DNA from: Saccharicrinis sp965230625
Lineage (GTDB): Bacteria; Bacteroidota; Bacteroidia; Bacteroidales; Marinilabiliaceae
Assembly: GCA_965230625.1 (NCBI GenBank)
Contig: CBDDLL010000001.1
Location: 4,340,001-4,404,000, forward strand
Length of the DNA stretch: 64,000 nt
Reading direction: 5' to 3'
Position numbers and translations under genes: made by a program. The notes under the pieces were generated by a model. It made no database searches, was not told the origin of the DNA, and worked only from the letters and a program-made list of their open reading frames with translations. Shown here one piece after another: positions 28,553 through 38,400 of the stretch (position 1 is its first letter; every line of letters starts with the position of its first letter).

Positions 28553-29401
28553 TTATTTCTTCTTTTCGTAAAATCTAAAATAGTCGTATTGAGCCTGACT
28601 TTGTTCCTGATCTGGTTTATTCCAATTAGTTGCAATAGCTGTTAACCAAACATTTATATCATCATGAACAAATTTATCTTTTGGGTATTCTGCTACTTTG
28701 GTAAGTTTACCATCAACATAAAAATTAACTACATCTTCGGTCCATTCAAAACCATACACATGCCAATCTGAAGCATTAAAATCATCACCCATCTGAGTTA
28801 AATCGCCAGGTTGTTTAGGTAATCTGCCCCATTCTTTTCCATCTTCTTTCCAAACAATAATGTGTTGCGTAAAATTATTTAATCCAAATTGATGTTTATC
28901 CCATTTATGCTCTGTTGGATTTTCATAACAGTCTATTTCTGTTCTTCTAATGCCTGGATAAGTAGTATTAACTTCGTTTTTTTCGGTATCTACCGAAGCT
29001 GCCATTGCCCAGAATGAATGATGCCAACCTTCGTCCTTTCTACCATCATTATCATCATCAATTCCATCTCCTAATTTAGCACGAACCTCGTAGTAACCAT
29101 ATTTAAATCTGCGTTGAGTTACAATTCCGGCTCCAGAAGCTAATTTACCTTCAACCGGCTCTTTAAATACTTTTAAATTTAATACCAAAGCTCCATCTTT
29201 AATTTCAATATTTTCCTTACGTTGGATACTCCTGTGTTTATTATCGGTTCTATATGCCCATTTTGTTACATCTAGCTTTTCACCATCGAACTCATCGTTC
29301 CATACCATTTTATATCCTTTAGGTACTGTCTTTTTTTTGGCATATACATTACAGCTTAAAATTGCTGTTGCTACTACAAATAATACGATTAGTTTTTGCA
29401 T
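28553..29401 (-). CDS. GH16-family endo-glycanase, exported
   Basis: The protein has 282 residues from ATG 29399-29401, where MQKLIVLFVVATAILSCNVYA forms the signal (a Cys at LSC could make it a lipoprotein). In-frame ATGs farther upstream lengthen the N-terminus without adding a better signal. The jelly-roll landmarks are YKMVWNDEFDGEKLD, YGYYEVRAKLGDG and WHVYGFEWTEDVVNFYVDG. The catalytic signature Glu-x-Asp-x-x-Glu reads TEIDCYENP, with nucleophile and acid/base glutamates both present. An insertion IDDDNDGRKDEGW between two strands resembles a calcium-binding loop. GH16 covers laminarinases, agarases, porphyranases and carrageenases, and I cannot choose among them. It leads the operon with the GH9-like gene. 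Confidence 0.95.
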   Translation of the reverse strand: MQKLIVLFVVATAILSCNVYAKKKTVPKGYKMVWNDEFDGEKLDVTKWAYRTDNKHRSIQRKENIEIKDGALVLNLKVFKEPVEGKLASGAGIVTQRRFKYGYYEVRAKLGDGIDDDNDGRKDEGWHHSFWAMAASVDTEKNEVNTTYPGIRRTEIDCYENPTEHKWDKHQFGLNNFTQHIIVWKEDGKEWGRLPKQPGDLTQMGDDFNASDWHVYGFEWTEDVVNFYVDGKLTKVAEYPKDKFVHDDINVWLTAIATNWNKPDQEQSQAQYDYFRFYEKKK

Positions 29402-29643
29402 AAACAATATGATTTTAATTAACATTTGTATGGTAAAATTAATTTTCATCTACACGATATACTATTTTTTATCAAAGCATAGTTAAGGCAGAACAATGCC
29501 CAACATACAAGCTTACATATCAATACCTTGCAACATCCCAAAATCCCTTAATGACCAACTTTTCAAATTTATTCTACCCAAATTGTGTCTCAATTTGCAT
29601 AGATTTATATAGATATATTTCATATACATGCTCAATATTAATT

Positions 29644-30465
29644 TTAATTAATGGCATGCTCATCACCTAAATTCAACGAAATAAATTTCTCTCCCCATTG
29701 CTGTTTGAATATGCCTACAGCTGTTTCTCCTGTACAATGTGAAGGTGCAATATTATTTACTTTTAATTCCTTCAATTCTTTCGAAATGGAATAAAGCTCA
29801 TCTTCTGATTTACGAATTAAATGAAAACCTCCAGCAACCAACTCTATATTATTCTCAGGATTTTGATTAGAAACACTCTTAACTATTTTAACAATTCCCG
29901 GGTGAGAACATCCTGTAAACAAATACAATGATTTTTTATGTTTTACTATTAACGACAATTCATATAATATTCTACCACCTACATTAGCTTTTAGTTGCTC
30001 TGTAACACTAAACTTACCATTTATTTGAGTATACTCACTAACACCAATACAATTTGACTCAGGAATTTCTTTCTTATAATATCCTAAATCGTTCTGAACT
30101 ACATATACTTTAGGTTGATAATTCGTTTGTTTTAATACCTCTTTCAATCCATTATTATGATCCCAATGATTATGAGATATGACAATAGATTTTAGCTTAT
30201 TTAGATCGATACCTGCAGACTTTATGTTGGAAAATAAAGTTTGCGGATTTCCTCCTGTATCAAATAAAATTGCTTCACCATCTCCTTCAAACCATATTGA
30301 TAAACCCCATTCATTTATTAAAGAATTTGAATTGCTAATATTATTGTAAATCATTTTTACTTTAATTGCTTCTTTTGTAATATCTGGATTTGCCAAAGCA
30401 TGTTTACCAACTAATAATCCTCCAGAACTAATGAATAGTGTTTGAATAAAGCTTCTTCTGCGCAT
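29644..30465 (-). CDS. Tat-exported metallo-beta-lactamase-fold hydrolase
   Basis: The 273-residue protein begins MRRRSFIQTLFISSGG, a twin-arginine signal with cleavage expected after KHALA, so it folds with metal in the cytoplasm and is exported. The metal motif His-x-His-x-Asp-His is at residues 98-103 in VISHNHWDHNNG; further ligands are probable in FTGCSHPGIV and GGFHLI. The GCSHPG motif matches MBL proteins annotated after MJ0301 (dihydropterin-related), a name that rarely reflects activity. It stands on the minus strand upstream of the GH16 operon with a 242-base gap. A carbohydrate-linked role is conjecture. Confidence 0.88.
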   Translation of the reverse strand: MRRRSFIQTLFISSGGLLVGKHALANPDITKEAIKVKMIYNNISNSNSLINEWGLSIWFEGDGEAILFDTGGNPQTLFSNIKSAGIDLNKLKSIVISHNHWDHNNGLKEVLKQTNYQPKVYVVQNDLGYYKKEIPESNCIGVSEYTQINGKFSVTEQLKANVGGRILYELSLIVKHKKSLYLFTGCSHPGIVKIVKSVSNQNPENNIELVAGGFHLIRKSEDELYSISKELKELKVNNIAPSHCTGETAVGIFKQQWGEKFISLNLGDEHAIN

Positions 30466-30610
30466 AATAATTGAGATTAGTAAACCTGAATATTTCTGAT
30501 GATGTTTAAATTTAATAACTAATTATCAATATTAGTAGTTTTTTTATTAGCTTATTAAGTAATTACAATTGTCAAATTAACTTTTCAATTCATAACTAAG
30601 TTAATATTGT

Positions 30611-30618
30611 TATTTTTG
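30611..30618 (+). promoter_or_regulatory. Candidate -7 box for the tethered HTH/lectin-like gene
   Basis: TATTTTTG matches TAnnTTTG exactly and lies 29 bases before the ATG at 30648. A good TTTG -33 box is not evident. Confidence 0.45.
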
Positions 30619-30647
30619 GTACTCAAAATTTCGAACTAGATAATTAA

Positions 30648-31880
30648 ATGGATAAAGTCTCTATTAGCGATATAAAAAGAATAATATTAAAACATTATAA
30701 ACTAGGAGATTTCACTGAGTGGAAAAACAAGAATTTTGAAAATCTGAGTTTCGACATACATCAGAAAACGAAAATATTAATTAGTAGTAGTACTTTAAAA
30801 AGAATATTTGGTAAAAGAAAAACAAATGACAGCTACCAACCTCAACAGACTACCTTAGATGCTCTAATTCAATTTATTGAAACGCTTGATGAATATTCAG
30901 TAATTGAAACTCCTAAGTCAAAAAAAGTAAAGTATTCGTATATTTTTTTAGGAATTATAATTGTTGCAGTAATTTCCATCTATTTTCTTTTTTTTAATAA
31001 AACAGCAGTTAGAACTAACTATTCTGCTAATTTAGAGCTTGTAAGAATTGAAGGTAAAAATACATCTTCTGCTTTTTTTAAGATGAATTTACCTGAGATC
31101 GACAATCAAAAACTATCAATATATTTTGGGGATTATTCCGATACGCTTAACTTAAATTCTTCTCAAAAAAGTATTTCTCATTATTATAAGTACCCTGGGA
31201 TATTTCATCCAGTAATTCTTTTAGATGGAATTCGCATTAGTAATAAAATAAACGTAGTTGTTAATACTGACGGATGGAGAAGTTTAGGTACTCACCATGT
31301 TATGGCTGAAAATGACACCATTTATCCAATAGACTTAGATAATATTTTAAAACCAGGAGGATACCTTCACGCGTCTACTCAAGACTATGCAAAAAGTGGA
31401 GTGGATACTACAGAACTAGTTCTGCTTCGGTTATATAATTATCAGGACTTTGGAGTTGGTGGTGATCATTTTGATTTTAAAGCACGAATGAGAAATACGC
31501 AATATTGGCCTGGAGTTCAGTGCAATAATATAATTGTACAATTAAAAGGGGAAAATGGTCGTATACAAATGTATTATCCTAAACAGGGCTGCTCTTATTG
31601 GATTGAAGCATTTTTTAGTGAAATTCACCGAAGAGGAACGGCATCTGACTTATCCTCATTTTGTCATGACCTAAGTGACTGGACAAATATTCAAATACTT
31701 AATCAAAATAAAAAACTCAACTTTTTTATTGCGGATTCTTTAGTTTACGAAGTAGAGTATCAAAAACCTTTAGGTAAAATTATTGGTATCGAGTTTCATT
31801 TTTTTGGATCGGGTTATTTGGACGAAGTAAGTTTGGAATCTACTAATAGTAATATTCAGTTTTTTGATAGTTTTGATTGA
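30648..31880 (+). CDS. Membrane-tethered protein: HTH-like domain, one TM helix, extracytoplasmic lectin-like domain
   Basis: This 410-residue protein has no signal peptide. Residues about 20-80 resemble a Bacteroidota HTH-like module: FENLSFDIHQKTKILISSST, then LKRIFGKRKTN and TTLDALIQFIETL. A single helix at about 97-117 (YSYIFLGIIIVAVISIYFLF) puts the N-terminus in the cytoplasm and the C-terminus outside. The outer part has a PKD-like strand region (about 125-205) and a concanavalin-A/LamG-like region (about 240-405: HFDFKARMRNTQYWPGVQC; LSDWTNIQILNQNKKLNFFI; GIEFHFFGSGYLDEVSLES). The topology is like ToxR/CadC one-component regulators, with a sugar-binding-type sensor. I do not recognise a named family. 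DNA binding is inferred from the short motif and not proven. The gene lies next to the glycan locus with its own candidate promoter. Confidence 0.75.
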   Translation: MDKVSISDIKRIILKHYKLGDFTEWKNKNFENLSFDIHQKTKILISSSTLKRIFGKRKTNDSYQPQQTTLDALIQFIETLDEYSVIETPKSKKVKYSYIFLGIIIVAVISIYFLFFNKTAVRTNYSANLELVRIEGKNTSSAFFKMNLPEIDNQKLSIYFGDYSDTLNLNSSQKSISHYYKYPGIFHPVILLDGIRISNKINVVVNTDGWRSLGTHHVMAENDTIYPIDLDNILKPGGYLHASTQDYAKSGVDTTELVLLRLYNYQDFGVGGDHFDFKARMRNTQYWPGVQCNNIIVQLKGENGRIQMYYPKQGCSYWIEAFFSEIHRRGTASDLSSFCHDLSDWTNIQILNQNKKLNFFIADSLVYEVEYQKPLGKIIGIEFHFFGSGYLDEVSLESTNSNIQFFDSFD

Positions 31881-32126
31881 TGCTTTCTTACTTAACAGTA
31901 TTAAAATAACATAAAGGAAACTGAGCTAGAAATTCATTCTTGGAGGTTTCTAATAAAAACACATTACTTAATTTTTACAAAATAGTCCTAAAATACAATT
32001 AATTAGGTTGAAAAACAGATATAGAATTGTACTACTCAATCAGTTTAAAAAAATTCTCACGATATGTATCGATATGTAGTAATCTGGTTCTACAATAATA
32101 AATCTAATAATGATATTTTACTTATC

Positions 32127-33428
32127 TCACAAAAAATATCGAACGTACATATATACCGAAGCTAAAACAACAGACACCAACATTAATGGTAATCCTACTT
32201 TTATATAGTCTTTAAACCGTAAAGGATAGTCGGTTTTTTGAGTAAAACCTGCTACAATAATATTAGCTGCAGCACCTATGATAGTTCCATTTCCTCCAAA
32301 ACAAGCACCTAATGATAAAGCCCACCATAAAGTATCTATATCACCACCTGCTGCTTCTCCCATATTTTCAATTACCGAAATCATTGTAGCAGTATAAGGG
32401 ATACTATTAATAAATGTAGTTGAAACGGCCGACATCCATAAAATAAGTTGAGATGCCTTAACTGCTTCTCCATCTGTTGCAATAATCATTTGATCTGCCA
32501 AATAGGTAATTATCCCGGTTTTTTCCAAACCTCCTACAATCACAAATAAACCAATAAAGAAGAATAAAGTTGGCCATTCTACTTCTTTCAGAATCTCTTC
32601 GGGATCTTCCTTTGTTATCATCATAAGTAAAAATCCGCCGCCTATTGCCACTGATGCCAAACTTATGTGGTGAATATGGTGAGTCATAAAAGCACCTATT
32701 ATCAATGCAAAAACAATTAAGTTCTTAGTCAGGAATTTATTATCCTTTATAGCCCTATTTTCGTCAAATGCATCTACTTTACTTGTATCTATCTCTACTG
32801 CATTTAGTTTTTTATAATAAATCAACTTTAATAAACCAAAAGTAACTATTGAAACTACAATAACTATGGGTAAATTATTATTAATAAAGTCCATAAAACC
32901 GAGATGAGTTGCGCCTCCAATCATTATATTGGGAGGATCTCCAATCAAGGTTGCCGCACCTCCAATATTAGAAAACAATATCTCAGAAATCAGCAAAGGC
33001 AACGGACTAATTTTAATAGTATCGGCTACGGCAAAAGTTAAGGGTACAATAATCAGAACTGTTGTTACATTATCTAAAAAAGCTGATAATACAGCCGTTA
33101 CAATGGATAATACAACTAATATCCTCCACGGATTTCCTCTTGTAATTTTTATCCCCTTAATGGCTATATATTCAAACAAACCAGATTTTCGCATGATGGC
33201 AACAGTTATCATCATACCACACAATAATCCTATGGTATCAAAATCAATATAATCAATTGCTTCATCCTGACTTATAATATGAAAGGCTACAAATAAGAAT
33301 CCTCCTAACATGGCAGCAACTGCATTAGGCAGTTTTTCGGTAGTAATTAATGTAAATGTTAATATAAATACTCCTAATGCAACAATTACATGAAACGAAT
33401 TGATTTGACTTGTTACCAGTAACAACAT
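32127..33428 (-). CDS. ArsB/NhaD-type (SLC13/ion transporter superfamily) permease
   Basis: This 433-residue, roughly 12-helix inner-membrane transporter has IT-superfamily repeat signatures: SAFLDNVTTVLIIVPLTFAV in the first half and TTFINSIPYTATMISVIENM in the second, with IGDPPNIMIGGATHLGF and GNGTIIGAAANIIVAGF as the paired loops. This duplicated Asn-containing pattern is shared by sodium/proton antiporters of the NhaD type and by arsenite/dicarboxylate carriers; there is no arsenic gene nearby. It starts 11 bases after the stop of a CBS-domain protein on the same strand, so the two are an operon and the CBS protein may gate it. Confidence 0.9.
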   Translation of the reverse strand: MLLLVTSQINSFHVIVALGVFILTFTLITTEKLPNAVAAMLGGFLFVAFHIISQDEAIDYIDFDTIGLLCGMMITVAIMRKSGLFEYIAIKGIKITRGNPWRILVVLSIVTAVLSAFLDNVTTVLIIVPLTFAVADTIKISPLPLLISEILFSNIGGAATLIGDPPNIMIGGATHLGFMDFINNNLPIVIVVSIVTFGLLKLIYYKKLNAVEIDTSKVDAFDENRAIKDNKFLTKNLIVFALIIGAFMTHHIHHISLASVAIGGGFLLMMITKEDPEEILKEVEWPTLFFFIGLFVIVGGLEKTGIITYLADQMIIATDGEAVKASQLILWMSAVSTTFINSIPYTATMISVIENMGEAAGGDIDTLWWALSLGACFGGNGTIIGAAANIIVAGFTQKTDYPLRFKDYIKVGLPLMLVSVVLASVYMYVRYFL

Positions 33429-33439
33429 GTGCTTTAATC

Positions 33440-33883
33440 TTAGGCTATATCCAGTGATAAAGAAAGGATCTCGATCCTAGTTAATAATCCAATGAGAGTT
33501 TTACCTTCTACAACTGGTAAAATAGTTCCTTTCTGACGGTATAATAAATCAGCAGCATACGACATTGAGTCATCTGGTGATACTGAGGGATATTTTTCGT
33601 CGATAAAATCAACAATTTTATGCTCAAGTTTATCTTTTAAATGGTCTGTAATTTGATCTAAACCTGCCATAAACGAAGTATCATACATCGATTTCATATA
33701 AGTAGGTATAGCTTCATTTAAAATATCCAACTCACTAATGCATCCCACATATTCACCCAACTTATTTACCACAGGTAACGCACTTAATCTATGTAATTTC
33801 ATGGTATTGATAACCCTTCGCAAATTAGAGTTTTCATTTACACAGGTAATATCTTTATGTATATAATTACGGACTTTTTTCAT
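33440..33883 (-). CDS. Twin CBS-domain protein
   Basis: The protein has 147 residues from ATG 33881-33883 (MKKVRNYIHKDI); an ATG 30 bases upstream gives a Lys-rich tail unlike the family. It has two CBS motifs: ITCVNENSNLRRVINTMKLH with LSALPVVNKLGEYVGCISEL, and SVSPDDSMSYAADLLYRQKG with TILPVVEGKTLIGLLTRIEI. An acidic helical linker of about 40 residues separates them. CBS pairs bind adenosyl nucleotides and regulate partner proteins; cotranscription with the permease (11-base gap) suggests transport regulation by energy state. Confidence 0.88.
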   Translation of the reverse strand: MKKVRNYIHKDITCVNENSNLRRVINTMKLHRLSALPVVNKLGEYVGCISELDILNEAIPTYMKSMYDTSFMAGLDQITDHLKDKLEHKIVDFIDEKYPSVSPDDSMSYAADLLYRQKGTILPVVEGKTLIGLLTRIEILSLSLDIA

Positions 33884-34192
33884 GTGTTTAATTTTTATTT
33901 TCTTTTGCCACATGGAACTCTCAAGTAAATTTTAATCATGCACCTTTATGCAATTTTTTAATTAAAATTTACATGTTCGTTTCATCTCATTATAATTTTA
34001 TCCTTCAATAACATTCGATTAAACTCCCTTATAATGGTTCTTTCTGAGTGATAACGATTTCTCAAAGGTCGTTTCATACTTTATAATTATTTACAAGGCT
34101 AATGAACTTAGAAACCAAAGGACACTAAACTTATTATTATTCAAAATTGTCCCTTTAAGTTTAACATGCTCATTTATTAGTTTCATTAACAC

Positions 34193-35143
34193 TTAAACTT
34201 TAATTTCCTCTATATCAATCCTTAATAAATTATCAACTATTTTATTTATATCGGTTATTTCTTTATAAATATCTTCTACATCGGTTAAACCAGCTGCTGA
34301 GGCATATCGTAACACTTCTATCTCTTTTTCTTTGTTTATATATGCGTGAATAAAACCAGCTAAGTATGCATCACCATAACCAAGCATATTTACTATCTTC
34401 ATATTCTGAGGTCGCAATATATAGGCCTTTTTTTGTGTGACTACCACCACATTTTCTAATCGATGAGTAAATATTACATATTCAGTTCCCGGACTTTTAT
34501 ATAAAATATCCTGCCCTGTTGCTATAAACTGATCTATTCCATCTACTTCCTTTCCCAAAATAGAATGGTCTGATCTCATATCCGGATTAATAAAAAATGG
34601 TTGTGCTTCTATTAATACAGGCAAATATTTTGGAGATGTATGCACCATCACTTTTTTACCTTTATCTCTTGCCAAATCAACCATTTCAATATATATGTCG
34701 GGCGATATGCCAAGTGGTAAGGATCCTGCTATGGCAATTAATTCTACCCTGGATAATAATCGTTCGTAATTCTCCATAAAAAACGTAATATCTTCTTCTG
34801 GTATCTCTTGTCCAAAATCATTGACCTCTGTTAGTGTCTCATTTTTTCTGTCCAAAATGGAGATATTAGTGCGTGTAGATCCCTGGGTAAATATAAAATT
34901 GGTTGTAATACCTTCTTTCCTAATTGCATCGCATAACATATGTCCGGCATGCCCACCTGCAAATCCTGAGGCAATTACCTCGTCTCCCATTCTACCTAAT
35001 GTATGAGCAATATTTACACCTTTACCTCCAGCAGAAACCATACTCATTTCTCCTGGTTTTAGTCGATGCAACTTATGTAGTTCAAAAGAATCAACAATAA
35101 GTATTTTATCAATTGCTGGATTTAAAGTAACTGTTAGTACCAT
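34193..35143 (-). CDS. PfkB-family 1-phosphofructokinase-type kinase
   Basis: This 316-residue cytoplasmic kinase opens with MVLTVTLNPAIDKILIVDSF, the motif of 1-phosphofructokinase/tagatose-6-phosphate kinases, and continues SAGGKGVNIAHTLGRMGDEV and GSLPLGISPDIY. The second PfkB signature is MLGYGDAYLAGF; Asp is the catalytic base and Gly-Tyr-Gly-Asp replaces the usual Gly-Ala-Gly-Asp anion hole. It would phosphorylate a sugar phosphate such as fructose-1-P or tagatose-6-P. No PTS genes are nearby, so galactan breakdown through tagatose-6-phosphate is one option. It is a single gene with a candidate -7 box at 35218-35225. Confidence 0.88.
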   Translation of the reverse strand: MVLTVTLNPAIDKILIVDSFELHKLHRLKPGEMSMVSAGGKGVNIAHTLGRMGDEVIASGFAGGHAGHMLCDAIRKEGITTNFIFTQGSTRTNISILDRKNETLTEVNDFGQEIPEEDITFFMENYERLLSRVELIAIAGSLPLGISPDIYIEMVDLARDKGKKVMVHTSPKYLPVLIEAQPFFINPDMRSDHSILGKEVDGIDQFIATGQDILYKSPGTEYVIFTHRLENVVVVTQKKAYILRPQNMKIVNMLGYGDAYLAGFIHAYINKEKEIEVLRYASAAGLTDVEDIYKEITDINKIVDNLLRIDIEEIKV

Positions 35144-35217
35144 AACTTAATCCATTTTTTCTATTAAAGTTTTTTTGACTACTCGAATACATTTAAGATG
35201 ATTAAATGATGAAAAGT

Positions 35218-35225
35218 CAAAAATA
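35218..35225 (-). promoter_or_regulatory. Candidate -7 box for the PfkB kinase gene
   Basis: On the minus strand TATTTTTG matches TAnnTTTG, 75 bases before the ATG. Confidence 0.35.
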
Positions 35226-35413
35226 ACCTTACTTAAGTTATGAAAATGAAGTTATTATAAAAAGAAATCTATCGTTTTTATTGTATAATTTTTGTGAGAT
35301 ATTACTTATATTGTACAATTCGGTTAAGTTTCTGATGGAATAACAGATGAAATTTCTATCTGTATGCGACTCTTATTTGAATTCTATTTCTTTACATATT
35401 ATCAGAAACAAAA

Positions 35414-35449
35414 AGGTTCAATCCCGTAATAAAATTCGAAACTGAACCT
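35414..35449 (-). terminator. Terminator after the propeller-MCP gene
   Basis: AGGTTCA (35414-35420) pairs with TGAACCT (35443-35449) around a long AT-rich loop; on the minus strand TTTTTGTTTC follows. It lies 42 bases past the stop. Confidence 0.6.
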
Positions 35450-35490
35450 ATTATCTTAAATATTATAAATTAACTAAGTACTATACTTCA

Positions 35491-38400
35491 TTACTCATCT
35501 TCAATATTTAACGAATTTATGGCATGATCTAGTTCCTGAGCTAATTGCGCAGTAGTACTTACTTTGCCAGATATTTCATTAATAGCAACGTTAATTCTTT
35601 CTGTTTCTTCTGACTGACCTTGACTTGAAGTAGTTATTTCTTCAATAAGCTGTACCATTTCTGAAATAAAGTCAAGTATTTCATTAATTTTTATACTTGC
35701 TTCCTCGGATTGATCAATTCCTAATTTGGATATTTTTTTAATCTCATTAACAATAGATTGCGACCTTTCCGACAGATTCTTTACCTCTCTGGCAACAACA
35801 GCAAAGCTTTTACCAAATTGCCCTGCTCTAACTGCTTCAATGGATGCATTAAGTGCCAGAATTTTTGTTTCTTCAGCAATATCCGAAACATATTTGTTTT
35901 TTTGGCTTACAAGCTCTATGGATGAAACAGCCTCCTGCACAGTTTCGGCACTTTTTGAAGCTTCTGATTTTACATTTTGTGCTTTATGAAAAATATCACG
36001 AGAATTACTTGCATTTTGCTGTACTGTACTAGCTAGTTCTTGTATTGAGGCAGCCATCTCTTCAACAGTTGAAGCCTGATGATTTGTTGCTTCGGTTAAT
36101 TCTTCTGATGTTTTACCCAGCTTGCTTTTAACCTCATCCATTATTCCAGCCAGCTTTATTCTTGTTTCTTCCAGCTTTTCGTTTCGTTTATTTAAATCTA
36201 ATGTAGCCTGATCTACCTTTTCTTTTAATATCGCTTGCTGCCTTTTTAGAGCTTTTGTTCTTATTCTAAACACAAAAACAGTTACTCCTGTAATCAACAA
36301 TACGACAAAGATTCTAAAAAACCAGGTTTGCCACCATGCTGGTAACATTTCTATTGAAATACTAGCATAATCTTTATTCCATACTTCATCACAATTGGAA
36401 GCCTTTAATTTTAATGTATACTCACCAGGAGATAAATTAGTATAAGTCGCAAACCTTCTACTCGCATCTGTTTCGTTCCAGTCATTATCAAAACCTTCGA
36501 GCATGTATTCATATTTATTTTTCTTTGCATCTTCAAAATGAAGTGCAGCAAATTCAAATGATATTATTTTATCCGGTCTTTTTAACTCAATTAAATCTGT
36601 ATATTCTATTGAATTTGATAATACAATATGCTTGTTGATTTTTTTATTTGGTAATACTTCTTTGTTGAATATTCTTAACTTGGTAAATGCTAAGTCGGGC
36701 ATTATTTTGTTTCCTTCTATTTCGTTTGGATTAAAAATATTAATACCCTTTATCCCTCCTATTATTATTTCCTCTCCACTGTCGTTTATGTATCGAGAAC
36801 CTTCTGTAAATTCATTATCCTGAAGCCCATGGTTTACATTAAACTGAGAGATTTCTTCGGTTTCTATGTTCATTTTAGCTAATCCATACGAAGTTGTTAT
36901 CCATAAAGATCCCGTATTATCTTGTAACAACCCATAAATCATGTTACTGGGCAATCCATTTTTGGTTGATAATAATCTTACCTCATCATTCTTTTGGTCT
37001 ATTCTATTTAACCCATTAAATGTCCCAACCCAAACAATACCATTTTTATCTTGAAAAATATCGTACACATTTTCACTACTTAACTCTGAGATAATTCTTT
37101 TGGTACTTTTTAAATCTAATTCGCCATCTTTTATCGCTATTTTTCTAATACCTCCGAATTCAGCTCCAATCCAGATATTATTTTCTGAATCAATAAATAC
37201 ACTCCTTATGTTATCCATATCAAACTTACTTCTATGATAACTAACATATTCAAGTGTATTTATATCTATTTTAACCAAATCTTCCCAGTTGGCTACCCAA
37301 AAGTTTCCTTGATTATCCTGAATAATATCGTACGCCCTGTAATTTCTTTTTTCTCGCGCCGATAAACTCTCATTTACAATGCTAACAGTTTCAAAGTCGT
37401 TAGTTCTTTTGTTATATTTTGATAATCCACCATAAGAACCAATCCAAATATTACCTTCTTTATCGCAATAAACCGACCGTACTTTATCATGTAAAATAGA
37501 ACGTTTATTAGATTCATTATAACGATAATTTTCAAATGACTCCATTTCGGGATTGAACTTAATTACCCCATTATCAAAGGTTCCAATCCATATGTTACCA
37601 TCCCAATCTTTTGTTACACCGCGAACACTTATTCCGTCTAAGTTTACCTTATCGTCAACAAACTTCCTATAGAGTTGAAAATTTATCGAGGTAGGATTAA
37701 ACTTATACAACCCACTATTTTGAGTTCCAATCCAAACAATCCCTGCTTTATCTTCATAAATAACGTTAACAACTTCTTCCCTCATCTCTTCTGGAAATAT
37801 ATCCAGTATTTTACCTTTTTTATCAATCCTAAAAAGTCCTTTTTTTGATACCGCTACCCAAAAATTATCGCTTCTGTCTTTAAAATAAGTTCTTATTTTA
37901 ATATCATTACCTAATTTGTTTTGCAATACTTTTCTTGCATTATTTGTTAAGTGATGTACTTTTGAACCCCTATTTTTTATTTTTGTAAAAATATTTAAAC
38001 TATCGTTGTATGTGCAATATCCTCCATTGGTTCTAATTACAAACAGGCTATCATCATCGGTAAAAAACTCAAAAATCTCATTCCCCGGTATACTATTATC
38101 ATCTTCGGGATCATTTACATACGATTTAAAAATCTTGGATTTTGGATCAAATTTATTAACTCCATTATTTTTCCCATGCAACCAAAACTTTCCATTTAAA
38201 TCTTCGAATATCTTAGTAACACGGTTGTTCGATAGACTTAATGAATTCTCAGGATCATTGCGATACACAATAAAATCGTAACCATCATATCTATTTAAAC
38301 CATCCAAAGTTCCAATCCATAAAAAACCTTTGTTATCCTGCGTTATATCGTAAATTCTATTATTCGATAAACCATCCTCCAACGTAATCTGCTCAAACCT

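Larger units (their letters stand above)
35144..35490. other. Intergenic region, about 350 bp
   Basis: The gap holds a candidate minus-strand -7 box at 35218-35225 for the kinase and a terminator at 35414-35449 for the chemotaxis-sensor gene. Nothing coding is seen. Confidence 0.6.

Noticed and set aside
28553..29401. Naming the GH16 enzyme a laminarinase or agarase
   Set aside because: The active-site motif alone does not separate GH16 specificities and the loop layout is not diagnostic by eye.
29644..30465. Assigning quorum-quenching or beta-lactamase activity to the MBL-fold protein
   Set aside because: The HxHxDH motif is common to many MBL families, and no motif specific to lactonases or beta-lactamases is visible.
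32127..33428. Calling the permease an arsenite exporter
   Set aside because: No arsR, arsC or other arsenic gene is nearby, and the fold is shared with NhaD and dicarboxylate carriers.
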